Assembly (NCBI RefSeq): GCF_042685105.1
Contig: NZ_JBHUMO010000043.1
Coordinates: 1 to 64,000 of the forward strand
DNA length: 64,000 bases
Direction of reading: 5' to 3'
From: Enterococcus_G camelliae
Lineage (GTDB): Bacteria; Bacillota; Bacilli; Lactobacillales; Enterococcaceae
The stretch's first letter is position 1. Each line of letters begins with the position of its first letter. Below, piece by piece: positions 63,638 through 64,000 of this stretch. The notes under the pieces were generated by a model. The model saw only the letters and a list, made by a program, of their open reading frames with translations, was not told the origin of the DNA and did no database searches. A program made the position numbers and the translations under genes.

Positions 63638-64000
63638 TTATACTTTCGTTTTTAAGGTAGAAAAAGGATTAGAATTCAAATCAAAATTTGGATTATATGC
63701 GGGGTCATTCTCTAATATTTCTCGGTGCCTTCTCTTCATTCTTTCTATTTCACCTTTAAATCGTTCTTGTTTTTCGGGTGTGTCCTCATACCCTCTTGAT
63801 TTTGACTCAAAATGGTAAAGTTCTGCCTTATGCGCCCAGACATTTCTTTTTCCTAACTCATAAATTCTGATACATAAATCAACATCATTAAAAGCAACTT
63901 CAAACGTTTCGTCAAATCCGTTAACTTGTTCAAAAATATTTTTGCGAACCATTAAACAAGCCGCAGTGACAGCCGTGTAATTATAATCAGTATAAAGTCT
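63638..64000 (-). CDS. Family 2 glycosyltransferase, partial (C-terminal 120 aa)
   Basis: Only the C-terminal part is in the window; the frame runs open past the right edge. It reads NYTAVTAACLMVRKNIFEQV, then NGFDETFEVAFNDVDLCIRI, the acceptor-loop and ED-type motif region of GT2 enzymes in the rhamnan/O-antigen group. An ATG at 63952 is internal, not the start. The tail (ERFKGEIERMKRRHREIL, then DPAYNPNFDL) is like that of large GT2 proteins that add sugars to rhamnose polymers. Confidence 0.88.
   Translation of the reverse strand, partial: RLYTDYNYTAVTAACLMVRKNIFEQVNGFDETFEVAFNDVDLCIRIYELGKRNVWAHKAELYHFESKSRGYEDTPEKQERFKGEIERMKRRHREILENDPAYNPNFDLNSNPFSTLKTKV

Noticed and set aside
1..64000. 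CRISPR array or prophage
   Set aside because: No evenly spaced direct repeats, and no capsid, terminase, tail or lysis genes were seen.

Overview
The window looks like a stretch of the core chromosome of a low-GC lactic acid bacterium, most likely Enterococcus. The main evidence is the gene order degV / SGNH hydrolase / ypmS / msrA / yozE / S41 protease / lepB / rbgA / rnhB / dprA / topA / trmFO / xerC / hslV / hslU / codY. Also in keeping are the parE-parC pair, pflB-pflA, a Mn-dependent pyrophosphatase and a wall-polymer locus ending in a LytR-CpsA-Psr gene. The species cannot be fixed by eye. Almost every gene lies on the minus strand, so transcription runs from high to low coordinates.

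Layout. 1-190: strongly folded plus-strand sequence that may be the right end of a TnpB-type element. 0.2-7.1 kb: a YqjA-like exporter, an FtsX-type ABC transporter, nagA, and an RNPP-like HTH/TPR regulator with a palindrome at its promoter. 7.2-12 kb: a DUF2187 gene, a class I aminotransferase, tRNA-Leu(GAG), two poorly known genes and ppaC. 12.1-15.3 kb: pflB-pflA with a terminator-like hairpin between them. 15.5-20.8 kb: parE-parC diverging from plsY. 21.1-29.4 kb: trmFO, then xerC-hslV-hslU-codY and a LacX-like epimerase; an NfeD-like/flotillin gene pair sits between trmFO and xerC with its own promoter and large hairpins on both sides. 29.4-38.8 kb: topA, dprA, rnhB, rbgA, lepB, an S41 protease, yozE, msrA, ypmS and an SGNH hydrolase. 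38.96-40.45 kb: a complete ISL3-family insertion sequence between the SGNH hydrolase gene and degV. 41.5-50.2 kb: trhA, an ABC-F/thyA/dfrA operon, a CPA1 antiporter with a small coupled gene, and a class B penicillin-binding protein.

50.5-64 kb is a cell-surface polymer locus. In transcription order it holds a GT2 (cut by the window edge), a TagG/TagH-type exporter with a Wzt-like C-terminal domain, an RgpF-domain/GT4 fusion, a GT4, a polyprenyl-phosphate GT2, a multi-membrane protein of GT-C type, a YfhO-family GT-C protein, a lone divergent TagG-like permease, and an LCP ligase. A reasonable reading is synthesis of a rhamnan- or teichoic-acid-like polymer, ABC export, decoration outside the membrane by the lipid-linked-sugar/GT-C module, and attachment to peptidoglycan by the LCP protein.

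The most unusual items are in that locus: the second permease without an ATPase, two GT-C candidates beside one sugar-phosphate GT2, and the RgpF-GT4 fusion. Also worth a look are the flotillin insertion in the trmFO-codY block, the PlcR-box-like palindrome, a 24-bp perfect palindrome beside the IS, and the structured left edge. No CRISPR array, prophage or rRNA operon was seen.
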